43,905 nucleotides of DNA from Photobacterium phosphoreum (GTDB taxonomy: Bacteria; Pseudomonadota; Gammaproteobacteria; Enterobacterales; Vibrionaceae), in NCBI RefSeq assembly GCF_002954725.1, contig NZ_MSCQ01000001.1:1904784-1948688 (forward strand). Reading direction: 5' to 3'. This document shows positions 1-8,143 of this stretch, piece after piece. Numbering within the stretch: position 1 is the first letter of the stretch; every line of letters starts with the position of its first letter. The translations under genes and the position numbers were made by a program. The notes below the pieces were generated by a model. It was not told where the DNA came from. It saw only the letters and a program-made list of their open reading frames with translations, and made no database searches.

Positions 1-89
1 CCCACAACGCGCGGACAGTTGATTCTTTCTCGCCCCTGCTCTTTCTAGTTACTCGAAACTCGCAACCTCGTCCCTGCCCTTCCTATCTC
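1..89. repeat. pyrimidine-rich extragenic sequence
   Basis: This stretch lies 3' of the metallo-hydrolase gene. The + strand is a C/T-rich run with words such as CTGCTCTTTCT and ACTCGAAACTCG. Similar words recur at about 6040-6115, and in reverse complement at the 3' end of the amidase gene (about 3165-3225). I read it as one member of a degenerate dispersed extragenic repeat. I see no ORF in it. Confidence 0.35.
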
Positions 90-1463
90 TTACTCACTTG
101 CCGCAATAATCACCGTGGCTTCAGGTTTAACCCTACGTAATTCAGTCGCCAACGCGGTTTGTGCTTCTAAATCACCATGCACGACTTTAATCACTTGTGG
201 GCCTTGCTCAATGTCAGCCACAAAACTGACTAAATCTTCTTGGGCGGCATGAGCAGAATAGCCTGATAATTGATGGATCTGCGCGGCAACATCGATCACC
301 TTGTCGTCAATTTTAATCACTTTTTCGCCATCCACTAAAGCGCGTCCGGTTGTACCTTGAGCTTGATAACCTGCAAAAATCACATCGGTACGTTTATCAG
401 CTAACAACGCTTTTAAATAATTCACCACGCGCCCGCCAGAACACATTCCACTGGCGGCAACAATGATCGCGGGCTCACCAGAATGCTGAAGTCGATTCAC
501 CAATTCGAGATGATCAGTATGGCTATTAATAGTAATGCATTGTTCAAACGCCAATGGATGACGGCCCATATAACGGCGCTGTTTTGCTTCTTTGGCCCAC
601 AACTCGTGGAAATAACGGTATTGTTCGGTCACCTTTTGCGCCAATGGTGAATCCAGTATGATGGGTAACCTTTTCCACACCCGTTTAATGGTTTGATCTT
701 CGTTAGGATCAACATCAACTTCTGCAATAATATTTTCAAGATCAAACAGTAATTCTTGGGTACGGCCAACACTAAAGGCAGGAATAACAATCGCGCCACC
801 ATCTTGTAATGACCGTTCAATGATCTGTTTTAAAACCCGCTGCCGCAGTTCAAGTTGGTGGTGAGGTTTATCGCCATAAGTACTCTCAATCACTAACGTA
901 TGCGCCGCTGTAGGGGCAACGGGATCGGTTAATAATGGGGTGTTTTTCGGCCCAAGATCACCACTAAAAACCACAATCTCATTGGTAGGCAGTTTAATTT
1001 CAATATATGCCGATCCCAAAATATGCCCCGCAGGACGAAAACGGATCTTCACTAACTCACCAGTCGGTAACACGATTTGCGCCCAACAATCATAAGGCAC
1101 CGGACGAATGCGCTGATGAATTAAAGCCAACGCTTTTTGACATTGTTTTTTATTGAGCCCTAACTGAATTTTAAGCCCATCTTCTAACATTAATGGTACC
1201 AACGCGGCTGTTGCTTCAGTGGCATAAATAGGACCCGCAAAGCCTGCGGCAAGTAACCACGGTAAGCGCCCAATATGATCAATATGGCTATGGGTCAGTA
1301 ATAATGCAGCAATATTATTAATATTAAATTCAATATCTAACGTCTCACGGGCTTCTTTTCCCTGAAATAAACCACAATCAATCAATAAGCTATTATCACC
1401 GATAACAAGCTCATGACATGATCCCGTTACTCCTGTTTTCGCGCCATAATGAACAATATCCAC
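90..1463 (-). CDS. beta-CASP metallo-beta-lactamase-fold RNA hydrolase
   Basis: A 457-aa metallo-beta-lactamase-fold protein with a beta-CASP insertion, the architecture of CPSF73/YSH1-like zinc nucleases that act on RNA in the cytoplasm. The zinc motif HSHIDH sits at about residues 58-63. Further motifs are AGHILGSAYIEI with SGDLG near residues 145-170 and a late SGYSAHA motif near 410. The start chosen is GTG at 1463, because GGAGG lies five bases upstream and the protein then begins MDIVHYGAKTG, as expected for the family. An in-frame GTG at 1481 would add six residues but has no better site. It is divergent from the hydrolase gene on its left flank. Substrate is unknown; exo- or endoribonuclease is inference from the family. 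Confidence 0.85.
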   Translation of the reverse strand: MDIVHYGAKTGVTGSCHELVIGDNSLLIDCGLFQGKEARETLDIEFNINNIAALLLTHSHIDHIGRLPWLLAAGFAGPIYATEATAALVPLMLEDGLKIQLGLNKKQCQKALALIHQRIRPVPYDCWAQIVLPTGELVKIRFRPAGHILGSAYIEIKLPTNEIVVFSGDLGPKNTPLLTDPVAPTAAHTLVIESTYGDKPHHQLELRQRVLKQIIERSLQDGGAIVIPAFSVGRTQELLFDLENIIAEVDVDPNEDQTIKRVWKRLPIILDSPLAQKVTEQYRYFHELWAKEAKQRRYMGRHPLAFEQCITINSHTDHLELVNRLQHSGEPAIIVAASGMCSGGRVVNYLKALLADKRTDVIFAGYQAQGTTGRALVDGEKVIKIDDKVIDVAAQIHQLSGYSAHAAQEDLVSFVADIEQGPQVIKVVHGDLEAQTALATELRRVKPEATVIIAASE

Positions 1464-1692
1464 TGCTACCTCCCTCGCCACTCATAAATAAAAATCCATA
1501 ATGACAGCGTACTGATATTGTTAGAAATATTAACAGGAAGAAATAGGAACCATCCGCCGTTACCATGTTAATGTAATGTAACAATCACTGGGGAGTTCTT
1601 AATCGGTCACAAAAAAGCACCTTAATATATACATATGCACACATATAAAATGTAATAGCACTCTGGTAACCCACCAAGAGAGCTTACCCATT

Positions 1693-2571
1693 ATGTATCC
1701 GATCATTATTGCTATTCATGGCCGCGGAAATAAACTTCCCACCACCACCTTAAGTGCTCATTGGCAACAAGCGCTGCAACATGGCTTACAATGCTATAAC
1801 CAATCACAGCTACATCCGCACATTGATTTCAAAATGGCCTATTATGCCGATCATTTTTATCAGCAACCGTTGGTGCTATCAGCGGCAACAACCACCGCTA
1901 TTCAACATATTCATGCCATTAAACCGTTACCAACTCGCAATAATACGCATAATAATAACCAACCATTAGCCACCACTAACACTTCCCATTGGGGATCAAA
2001 AATAGCGGAGTGGATGGAAGATAAATTCAACGTCTTTTCTTGGATCTCGAAACCCTTTTTAAAATCACTGCTACCTGATATTCATCATTATTTTCATGAT
2101 TCGAGCTACCAACAAGCTGTCGAACAACCGTTAATAAAACTCATCAATCAATATCAACATCGACCGATTATTTTACTCAGTCATTCAATGGGCACCGTGA
2201 TCGCATATAACGTCTTGCATCAACTGAGCCGCCAAACTACCCCACCCCAAATTAGTACTTGGTTTACGTTTGGCTCTCCACTCGGACTGACCAGCGTCAA
2301 AGGTTTTTTACCTAAAATAACTCACCAGCCGAGCGTTAGAAAATTAGCCACGCCAGATTGTGTGACCGAGCAATGGATCAATGTCAGCGATAAAACCGAC
2401 ATCGTGTGTATCGATCATGATTTAAGTGATGATTACCTTGCCAATCGCCATCAAGTAAAGCCTCAAGATTGTTATATCACCAACGACTATCCCGGTAATA
2501 CGCATAAGTCTTATGGTTATTTATGGAGTGATGTTATCGCCAAATACGGTATTCCGAAGGTGACGTTATGA
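1693..2571 (+). CDS. alpha/beta hydrolase (lipase/esterase-like)
   Basis: A 292-aa protein with an alpha/beta-hydrolase pattern: an N-terminal IIIAIHGRG oxyanion-type strand-loop and a nucleophile elbow SHSMG with Ser165. A later FTFGSPLG strand and a histidine near GNTHKSYGY could complete the triad. I see no signal peptide, so it is probably cytoplasmic. Its stop overlaps the start of the amidase gene by four bases (ATGA), so the two are translationally coupled. A lipase, thioesterase or similar activity is possible; the substrate cannot be read from the sequence. A run of Asn and Thr at about residues 83-98 looks like a low-complexity linker. Confidence 0.8.
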   Translation: MYPIIIAIHGRGNKLPTTTLSAHWQQALQHGLQCYNQSQLHPHIDFKMAYYADHFYQQPLVLSAATTTAIQHIHAIKPLPTRNNTHNNNQPLATTNTSHWGSKIAEWMEDKFNVFSWISKPFLKSLLPDIHHYFHDSSYQQAVEQPLIKLINQYQHRPIILLSHSMGTVIAYNVLHQLSRQTTPPQISTWFTFGSPLGLTSVKGFLPKITHQPSVRKLATPDCVTEQWINVSDKTDIVCIDHDLSDDYLANRHQVKPQDCYITNDYPGNTHKSYGYLWSDVIAKYGIPKVTL

Positions 2572-3227
2572 AACCCTTTATCTTATTAGATCCCGGTCAT
2601 GGCGGCGTGATTAATGGGATTTACCAAACACCCGGTAAGCGTTCACCATTATGGTCTGATGGTAGCCAATTATTTGAAGGGGAATTTAATCGTGCTATTA
2701 CGCAAGGTATCAGCCAAGCATTAACGTTACGTGGAATTGAAAATAAAATTATTGTGCCAGAGCTGGAAGATATTAGCTTACCAACCCGCGTCAGACGCGC
2801 TAATCATTTAGTGACTCAATACCCTGTTCACCAGTGTTTATTAATTTCAGTACATGCCAATGCAGGCGGTGGCAGTGGTTTTGAAATTTTCACCAGCCGA
2901 GGTCAAACCGACAGTGACATCATTGCCGATCATATCACTCACGCTTTCACGCAAGTGTTTCCCAATAAACCATTACGGTGTGATTACAGCGATGGTGACA
3001 GTGATAAAGAACGCGGCTTTTATATGCTGAGAAAAACCCGCATGGCGGCAGTATTAACTGAAAATTTCTTTATGGATAATGAAGTCGAGTGCTGCTTGAT
3101 CTTAATGCAACCTAAAGGCCGTCAAAAAATCATTGATTATCATGTTCGCGGGATATTAGCGTGGGTAAGAGAGGAAGGAGGTAGTGCAGGGAAAGTAAGG
3201 GACGAGGGTAAAGCAGCAAGTGCATAA
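2568..3227 (+). CDS. N-acetylmuramoyl-L-alanine amidase (amidase_3)
   Basis: A 219-aa zinc amidase of the amidase_3 family, which cuts the bond between N-acetylmuramic acid and L-alanine in peptidoglycan. Visible ligands and catalytic residues are H11 in DPGHGG, Glu in FEGEFN (37 or 39), H96 in SVHANA and E166 in LTENFF. No signal peptide is seen, so it either acts in the cytoplasm, on recycled or phage-like substrates, or is exported another way. It overlaps the preceding alpha/beta hydrolase gene by four bases. The last ~18 residues (EEGGSAGKVRDEGKAASA) are encoded by purine-rich DNA resembling the extragenic repeat at 1-89, so the tail may be a repeat insertion at the 3' end. Confidence 0.87.
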   Translation: MKPFILLDPGHGGVINGIYQTPGKRSPLWSDGSQLFEGEFNRAITQGISQALTLRGIENKIIVPELEDISLPTRVRRANHLVTQYPVHQCLLISVHANAGGGSGFEIFTSRGQTDSDIIADHITHAFTQVFPNKPLRCDYSDGDSDKERGFYMLRKTRMAAVLTENFFMDNEVECCLILMQPKGRQKIIDYHVRGILAWVREEGGSAGKVRDEGKAASA

Positions 3228-3280
3228 TCATCTAATTAAGCGAGGAAAATAAAGTAACAATAATATTAAATAGCAGCCAT

Positions 3281-3319
3281 AAAAAAACCACAACCATGTT
3301 ATGCGAATATGGGTTGTGG
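3281..3319 (-). terminator. Rho-independent terminator of the 42-aa gene
   Basis: CCACAACC (3288-3295) pairs with GGTTGTGG (3312-3319). Read on the minus strand the stem is followed by seven T (3281-3287). It would stop the minus-strand small gene, and the stem may also slow transcripts coming from the amidase. Confidence 0.7.
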
Positions 3320-3349
3320 CTTAATTATTATATATTTAAGAGTCTAGTA

Positions 3350-3478
3350 TTATTTTTTTACAGACTCAGTGGTGTAATCATATTCACCACGACGATCTTC
3401 ACAACGTATCTTTTTTGCTTGCTTGTCGTACTCATCAAGTTTGCTTAGCCATGCCGTAAACTTCTTAAATAGTTGCAT
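3350..3478 (-). CDS. small conserved-looking protein, 42 aa
   Basis: A 42-aa ORF starting MQLFKKFTAWLSKLDEYDK and rich in Lys, Asp and Glu, with no membrane segment. ATG is at 3478, preceded by AGAGTG about eight bases upstream on the minus strand, and a terminator follows the stop. The RBS, length and flanking terminator support a real gene. It resembles small cytoplasmic proteins common in Vibrionaceae, but I cannot name a function. Confidence 0.6.
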   Translation of the reverse strand: MQLFKKFTAWLSKLDEYDKQAKKIRCEDRRGEYDYTTESVKK

Positions 3479-3992
3479 ATTATTTCACTCTAAAATATAT
3501 AAATATATCGAACAGCACCCTGTTCTATTTATTAAGTATATGTAGGGCATCAGTTGCACGCTATCAAAATAATACATTTAAGGTATATTTGTGACAATAA
3601 ACATAAATGTAAAAGATATAATGCCAATAACACACAGATAGTATGATTTATTCTTATATTAAGCGTTTTAAAGCTGCTATAATGAGTCAAAAGTGGAATA
3701 AGAAGATTGAGAAGCTAAAAAATGTGTCTTATCATGTCAGTAAGAGCTAATAAGATAAAGGATCGACTGTCCGCCAAAATGCCATAAACACATAATTATG
3801 CTACTAAAAAATAGAAACTCATTACGTTGTGACAAAAACATCACCATTCATCCCATTTTAGAATGAATAATTTGATCAAGCTCTAAAAACATAACTGCTT
3901 TTATTGACCATAACCTGATGGTAAAATATAAGAATTCATTATATTAACTGGTTGATGTATTGATACCTTATCTTAATGCTTGATAACAAAAG
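3479..3992. other. AT-rich intergenic stretch
   Basis: About 510 bp without a gene I can support. It contains a TATAAT box at about 3677-3682 and two short overlapping ORFs in different frames (22 aa from 3682, 17 aa from 3734). Joined by a frameshift they would give a Lys-rich peptide of about 30 residues, so this may be a decayed small gene. Neither ORF has a ribosome site. Confidence 0.3.
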
Positions 3993-4277
3993 ATGATAAA
4001 AATGAAATTGATTGATTACGTACTATCAATGCTAAATAACAAAAAACAAAACGACGTAAAGTTTATTGAGTACACATGGAATGACGTTCTTAATATGTCA
4101 CCAGACACTGATATTGTTATAAAGTGGAACTATGAAAGTAGCGACGCGACGCCTGAATTAAAAACTGCGGGAGAAGTGCAAGCGATGGTAAAAGAGTATG
4201 ACGATAATCAACAATATGGTTATAAGAGCTTCGCGACATGCTACCACAAAGACACTTTGCCGCTGTTATTGCAATAA
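3993..4277 (+). CDS. hypothetical protein, 94 aa
   Basis: A 94-aa acidic ORF with no motif I recognise. It has several Tyr and Trp residues and a pattern (YTWNDVLNMSPDTDIVIKWN) suggesting a small alpha/beta fold. The ribosome site is weak: ATG at 3993 has none and the internal ATG at 4002 has only GATGA upstream. It lies in an accessory patch next to a toxin-antitoxin pair and a broken regulator, so an accessory or immunity-type role is possible but unproven. Confidence 0.5.
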   Translation: MIKMKLIDYVLSMLNNKKQNDVKFIEYTWNDVLNMSPDTDIVIKWNYESSDATPELKTAGEVQAMVKEYDDNQQYGYKSFATCYHKDTLPLLLQ

Positions 4278-4391
4278 ATAAAAATACATCAACACACGAG
4301 CCTATTGTTAATCAGTAGGCTTGATGATTGAACCATCAACATGTTCTATCGTGTTGTCATTTATCCAATTATTTAAACACCTTGAAGTAAC

Positions 4392-4737
4392 TCACTTAAA
4401 CTCACCTTGCTTGGTAAATGCCATCGCTTCAAGCTATGCTTTATTTGGCACTTTCGCTTCGTCGCATGCTGCTATAAATGGGTCAAATACATTCGCCCTA
4501 ATCATAACACCTTCATATTTAGCAATAACTTGCGTTGCCTCTGCTTGATTAATCAGTGCAATTATATTTACGTGATCGACCGTCACCAATGGCTGCTATC
4601 TGATTGTCTTCAATAAGTTTATTAAGCCAACGCTGAAGCGTACGGCGAATTAAGTCGGGATGAGCCATAATAAGGTCTGAAACAGACACTGGGTGACAGT
4701 GTTGTTCGATATAGCGTTGGATTTCAAACCTATTCAT
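4392..4737 (-). pseudogene. frameshifted winged-helix DNA-binding protein
   Basis: The N-terminal ~60 residues from ATG 4737 (MNRFEIQRYIEQHCHPVSVS...) read as a winged-helix/HTH domain, with AHPDLIRRTLQRWLNKLIED as the likely recognition region. An AAGGGT ribosome site lies nine bases upstream. After RSRKY (about 4560-4570) the frame is lost. A +1 shift continues as IALINQAEATQVIAKYEG... down to TKQGEFK and a stop at 4392, but that part also carries an in-frame TAG at 4434-4436. So there are two lesions. The C-terminal part is homologous to the 38-aa ORF at 5780-5896. The gene sits just downstream of strong inverted-repeat operators, so it was probably an autoregulator. Confidence 0.65.
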
Positions 4738-4751
4738 GGCAGATACCCTTT

Positions 4752-4789
4752 TAATTGTGACACTTCTCTGAATAAAAGTGTCACAATTA
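4752..4789. promoter_or_regulatory. 14-bp inverted-repeat operator
   Basis: TAATTGTGACACTT (4752-4765) is perfectly repeated in inverted form at 4776-4789 around a 10-base spacer. It lies 15 bp before the start of the winged-helix pseudogene, the expected place for an autoregulatory operator. The half-site core GTGACAC recurs in the next element. Confidence 0.65.
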
Positions 4790-4807
4790 TGGCGCATTTA
4801 TCCTTTA

Positions 4808-4826
4808 GTGACAATAAAGGTGTCAC
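4808..4826. promoter_or_regulatory. second GTGACA/TGTCAC inverted repeat
   Basis: GTGACA (4808-4813) and TGTCAC (4821-4826), seven bases apart, repeat the core half-site of the operator at 4752-4789. Together they give four half-sites upstream of the winged-helix pseudogene. Confidence 0.5.
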
Positions 4827-4964
4827 AGTAAGCATTTTTTGCATGACTTAGCTACACCAAGTATTCATGCTTCATTAGTTACAGCGAAAAAATTGGACGG
4901 ACATATAAATTAGTCATGCTAACAATGGTAAAGAAAGCGGTCATCACAAATCAAGAAATCATCG

Positions 4965-5372
4965 TTAAAAACTCGTTTTAAAGCGTTCTGCTAATTCAGA
5001 GAGGCTTAACATTATATCCATTGATTCAGCATCTTCATGGGTCAACATATCAAGCAAACAATAAATTGAGTGATCGTCATTAAAGCAATAGGCGAGGTGA
5101 TAATCACTGGTATTATTGTATTGCTGCTTATCTTCGTTGTAGCTATCGACGGTTAAAAGATGGACATGTTGCATTTCTGCTTGTAATGCTGCATTAGGGC
5201 GGTGATATGGGACGTCACGCCCAAATGACCAGCCATCTTGTATATTGTTGTTTGTTATTTTGTACTCGAGAAAAGACGCTTTCACTGAATCTCTAGCATC
5301 ATTATCGGTAAAACTATCTCTAAACGGTTTAGCCGAAATGATCCTTATAACATCAGGCATAATGGTGTTCAC
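4965..5372 (-). CDS. yafO: YafO-family type II toxin (mRNA interferase)
   Basis: A 135-aa protein matching the YafO toxin pattern: FGRD at mid-length, HVHLL, then a DYHLAYCF block, an ILxxLTHEDA-like helix region, and a C-terminal AERFKTSF like the MAEAFRMRF end of E. coli YafO. YafO associates with ribosomes and cleaves mRNA. It overlaps the antitoxin: the GTG at 5372 overlaps the antitoxin TGA. An internal ATG at 5360 is an alternative start. Membership rests on motif recall; the length matches YafO (about 132 aa). Confidence 0.75.
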   Translation of the reverse strand: MNTIMPDVIRIISAKPFRDSFTDNDARDSVKASFLEYKITNNNIQDGWSFGRDVPYHRPNAALQAEMQHVHLLTVDSYNEDKQQYNNTSDYHLAYCFNDDHSIYCLLDMLTHEDAESMDIMLSLSELAERFKTSF

Positions 5373-5683
5373 TCAAACAACTCATCATCAGACATATCTT
5401 TATACTTAACGTAATTACTCGCACTTTTCGTTTGAATTCCATTTAATGCTTTTTTTGCACGACTTATTTTAGATTCAATATCAGGGCTTAATTGCTTTTT
5501 AATTGATGTGAAACCATCCAAAATATTCATCATAGATTCAAATGTTTCTGCGTTAACGATATAACCCGTCACCTTATTATTATTTAATAATGCCGTTGTA
5601 CCATTATCTAAACACTCTTTTATATGGCTTCTTGCGTAAGTCACACTGACCGCTTTTTGAGAATATACATTTTGCGTCGTCAT
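5369..5683 (-). CDS. yafN: YafN-like antitoxin (Phd/YefM family)
   Basis: A 104-aa Phd/YefM-type antitoxin. The N-terminal half (AVSVTYARSHIKECLD... ALLNNNKVTGYIVNAETFESMM) is the DNA-binding Phd fold. The C-terminal half is acidic and likely disordered until it binds the toxin. ATG 5683 is chosen because AGGTGG precedes it; the longer upstream ORF would add 11 residues before that site. It is first in a two-gene operon with the toxin and overlaps it. It would neutralise the toxin and repress the pair. Confidence 0.78.
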   Translation of the reverse strand: MTTQNVYSQKAVSVTYARSHIKECLDNGTTALLNNNKVTGYIVNAETFESMMNILDGFTSIKKQLSPDIESKISRAKKALNGIQTKSASNYVKYKDMSDDELFE

Positions 5684-5779
5684 ATCACCACCTTTTTTGT
5701 ACATTATAACGTACATAACCTAATTGTGATATAAAGCTGTTTGAGTTTGAATAAAATTATTTAAACATCTTGGAACAAA

Positions 5780-5896
5780 TCACTTAGACCCATCATTTTT
5801 TGTCCATGCCGCAACGCCAAGGCATGCTTTATTGAGCGCTTTAGTCTTATTACATGCAGCCATGAATTTCTCAAAGACAGTTGCTTCCACTGCCAT
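5780..5896 (-). CDS. 38-aa ORF, relic of winged-helix protein C-terminus
   Basis: The ORF starts MAVEATVFEKFMAACNKTKA and ends TKNDGSK. It is clearly related to the C-terminal part of the broken winged-helix gene at 4392-4737 (shared pattern VF..F.AAC...K..NKA.L......TK.G..K). There is no HTH domain in front, so it is probably a decayed fragment of a paralogue, though the frame is intact. The ribosome site is weak. It lies five bases after the 41-aa ORF. Confidence 0.35.
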   Translation of the reverse strand: MAVEATVFEKFMAACNKTKALNKACLGVAAWTKNDGSK

Positions 5897-6010
5897 TATT
5901 TTTAACTCATCATTGCATGTTCAAAAATAACTGAGGCTAAATCTTCCCCCATTAAACGAGCATATATTCCATAACGCCATTTATAAACATCATTTAAATA
6001 GATCAATACC
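5781..6010. repeat. dispersed repeat, copy A
   Basis: About 230 bp matching 13557-13757 in the same orientation. Both begin CACTTAGACCCATCATTTTT and end with ATCAATACC, and CTTCCCCCATT and ATAAACATCATTT are shared in between. Copy B lacks about 50 bp in the middle of the 38-aa ORF. The two copies are about 7.8 kb apart. Confidence 0.6.
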
Positions 6011-6027
6011 GCGCACTTACCCAGCAT
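5902..6027 (-). CDS. 41-aa hypothetical ORF
   Basis: A 41-aa ORF starting MLGKCAVLIYLNDVYKWRYG, with a GAG ribosome-like triplet about ten bases upstream. It is adjacent to the 38-aa relic on the same strand. A degenerate copy of the same DNA, with stop codons in the matching frame, is at about 13640-13757. I do not recognise a family. Confidence 0.3.
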   Translation of the reverse strand: MLGKCAVLIYLNDVYKWRYGIYARLMGEDLASVIFEHAMMS

Positions 6028-6165
6028 TTTTCATCTCGAGACTCGTTACTAATACACCCACAATCTTAACCCTGCTCTTCTTTGCCGCTGCTGCTTCCTC
6101 TCTTTTCCTAGCCCAAATCGAATCAATACCGTATCATTCATAGGAATAAATAATAGGTATTTAAC

Positions 6166-6846
6166 ATGCAACTTAAACCGCTACAAAAAGGCCGTTATCA
6201 GCAATCTTGGACTGATGAATATTCGAAAATAGAAAAAATAGTATTAGCTTGTATTAGCGAAAAGAGATTCGTGAATGAAGGGCAATTATTGATACAGCAA
6301 GGACAGAAGTTAGGATCACTGGTCTTAGTCAAACAAGGTCGCATTGCGTTAAAATATAGCACCCGCAGTGGACGTAACTTTCAATTAGGCTCGATTTATT
6401 GCGACCACCAAATCTTTGGTGAAATGGAGTTTTTTTCTAATTACCGTTGTCAGATGGATGTCATCGCATCTGAAGCACTGGAAGTATGGATCATTAATCG
6501 TGACAAGCTCCAACAAGCACTTAATCAAAACCCGCAATTAGCTTTATTTTTTGCCAGCGCGATAGCCATTGATTATCAAGATACGATTGAAATTTTGACT
6601 CGACGTTTACTCTACCCGATTGCTTATAATATTGCCTACGATCTTTATCACCAACACTTGGATGATCTTCCTATTGATGGCTTTACAAAAGGCTATTTAG
6701 AAGCAGAACGCTTTGGCACATCAGACAGAGTGTATCGCCGCTCAGTCCAGCAATTGATCACATTAGGATTAATCATTAAAGAAAAGAAAAAATTAGAAGT
6801 CGTTGATATGGATAAACTTAAAGCCTACTTAGACGCAGAAGAGTAA
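6166..6846 (+). CDS. Crp/Fnr-family transcription regulator (YeiL-like)
   Basis: A 226-aa regulator with a cyclic-nucleotide-binding-like beta barrel (about 25-130; EGQLLIQQGQKLGSLVLVKQGRIAL) and a C-terminal winged helix (about 165-222; GTSDRVYRRSVQQLITLGLI). The effector is unknown; I see no cluster of cysteines as in Fnr. It is convergent with the nucleoside transporter/phosphorylase pair at 6901-8851. That recalls E. coli YeiL, which is also beside nucleoside genes, so control of nucleoside use is a plausible inference. Confidence 0.8.
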   Translation: MQLKPLQKGRYQQSWTDEYSKIEKIVLACISEKRFVNEGQLLIQQGQKLGSLVLVKQGRIALKYSTRSGRNFQLGSIYCDHQIFGEMEFFSNYRCQMDVIASEALEVWIINRDKLQQALNQNPQLALFFASAIAIDYQDTIEILTRRLLYPIAYNIAYDLYHQHLDDLPIDGFTKGYLEAERFGTSDRVYRRSVQQLITLGLIIKEKKKLEVVDMDKLKAYLDAEE

Positions 6847-6867
6847 GCACATAAGTCCTTACTCTTC
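6838..6867. terminator. convergent hairpin over regulator stop codon
   Basis: GAAGAGTAAG (6838-6847) pairs with CTTACTCTTC (6858-6867) around a ten-base loop and includes the stop codon of the regulator gene. It lies between two convergent genes. No long T run follows, so it is a weak terminator or mRNA 3'-end stabiliser. Confidence 0.5.
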
Positions 6868-6900
6868 ATAACGAGTGGTGAAGGTTTAGTTAGCGTTACA

Positions 6901-8067
6901 TTAACGACATAACACCGCTTGACGCACTTGGTAACGCTGACATAGCAACAACATCACCAAAATAGCTGCATAGATAACAGGGATTGCGTACATCACCGTT
7001 TGTAACCCAACCACACGCTCAAACACGGAACTGATTGCTGGGCTAAACATCGCGCCAGCACTACCACTGACTAAGATGTACGACACATTTTTACTGCTCG
7101 CATTGCGTACAAACGACACCCCGTAAGCAATGAAGGCATTATAAAGCGCGGCACACACAAAACCGTAGCCATAAGTTAAGTAAGAGAGCCATGACATCTT
7201 ATCGGTGGTCACAATAAGCGCGGTGATCACCATTGCAAATGAAATCACTATCAGTAAGAAATGTTGGATTTTCATGCGTGAGACAATCACGGTCGACACT
7301 AGTGCACCGACTAACGCAGCTGACCAATATTGGGTAATAATGCTACCCGCATCTTCAAATGGAATCGAAAATTTGTCTTTAACAAAGATAGGCGCCCAAG
7401 TAAGGAAGGTATAAAGCGCAAGCATGCCAAGAAACAAGCCAATACCGCCACTAATAATACCGAAATTCCATTCTGAGTGTTCTTTCTCGCCATTTACCCC
7501 TGTCGATTCACAGGCTTTAAAATTAGTGAATACCGCTATAATTGCCGTTGCAATCGCCACCATACCCACAGCTAAATAACTGTAACTCCAAGATAGACCT
7601 TGAGTTAATGCATAAGTAGTGATTAACGGAAATATGACCCCTGCAATGTTAAACGTAGCATCTTGCACCACTAACATTGTGCTTTGAATTTTGTCTTTCC
7701 ACACAGATACCACAATGGTACCAGCGATACATAAACCGACACCGCCACAAAACCCAACTACCGTCATCGCCATCATCACCACAGTTAAACTGGTGGTCAG
7801 ATGAAGAATAACCGCCGCAACGGCAATCAATGAATAACATCCCATTGTCATACGTTTAATACCGATTTTTTCAATCAGGAAAAACGCAGCAATCGTACCT
7901 GCTAATGCACCACCATTGAGTAATGAAAATATCGACGCAACTTCGTTAACGTTAGCAGCAAACTTAGTTGCGATAGGTTCAATTAACATTCCAAATTGAG
8001 TGGCAAAACCTGCCATAATAAAATTGGCAAGGAAACTAAGGGCGGTAAGGGTGATTTTATTCTTCAT
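6901..8067 (-). CDS. MFS transporter, TsgA-like
   Basis: A major-facilitator permease of about 388 aa with 12 hydrophobic segments and a cytoplasmic loop (about 195-215; ACESTGVNGEKEHSEWNF) between the halves. The pattern of short loops and the segment FNIAGVIFPLI recall the TsgA family. ATG 8067 is chosen because GGAGTGG precedes it; the longer upstream ORF adds 18 polar residues. It follows the purine nucleoside phosphorylase gene by 76 bp on the same strand, so nucleoside uptake is a reasonable guess. Confidence 0.75.
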   Translation of the reverse strand: MKNKITLTALSFLANFIMAGFATQFGMLIEPIATKFAANVNEVASIFSLLNGGALAGTIAAFFLIEKIGIKRMTMGCYSLIAVAAVILHLTTSLTVVMMAMTVVGFCGGVGLCIAGTIVVSVWKDKIQSTMLVVQDATFNIAGVIFPLITTYALTQGLSWSYSYLAVGMVAIATAIIAVFTNFKACESTGVNGEKEHSEWNFGIISGGIGLFLGMLALYTFLTWAPIFVKDKFSIPFEDAGSIITQYWSAALVGALVSTVIVSRMKIQHFLLIVISFAMVITALIVTTDKMSWLSYLTYGYGFVCAALYNAFIAYGVSFVRNASSKNVSYILVSGSAGAMFSPAISSVFERVVGLQTVMYAIPVIYAAILVMLLLCQRYQVRQAVLCR

Positions 8068-8143
8068 TGATTCCACTCCATGAGTCAGCGGCGAAACAAT
8101 GGCTCTTTTTAATATAGTCAAAAAAGAGCCTATTGCGGAATGA

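Noticed and set aside
3682..3780. Two short ORFs in the gap
   Set aside because: No ribosome site, different frames; at most a decayed small gene.
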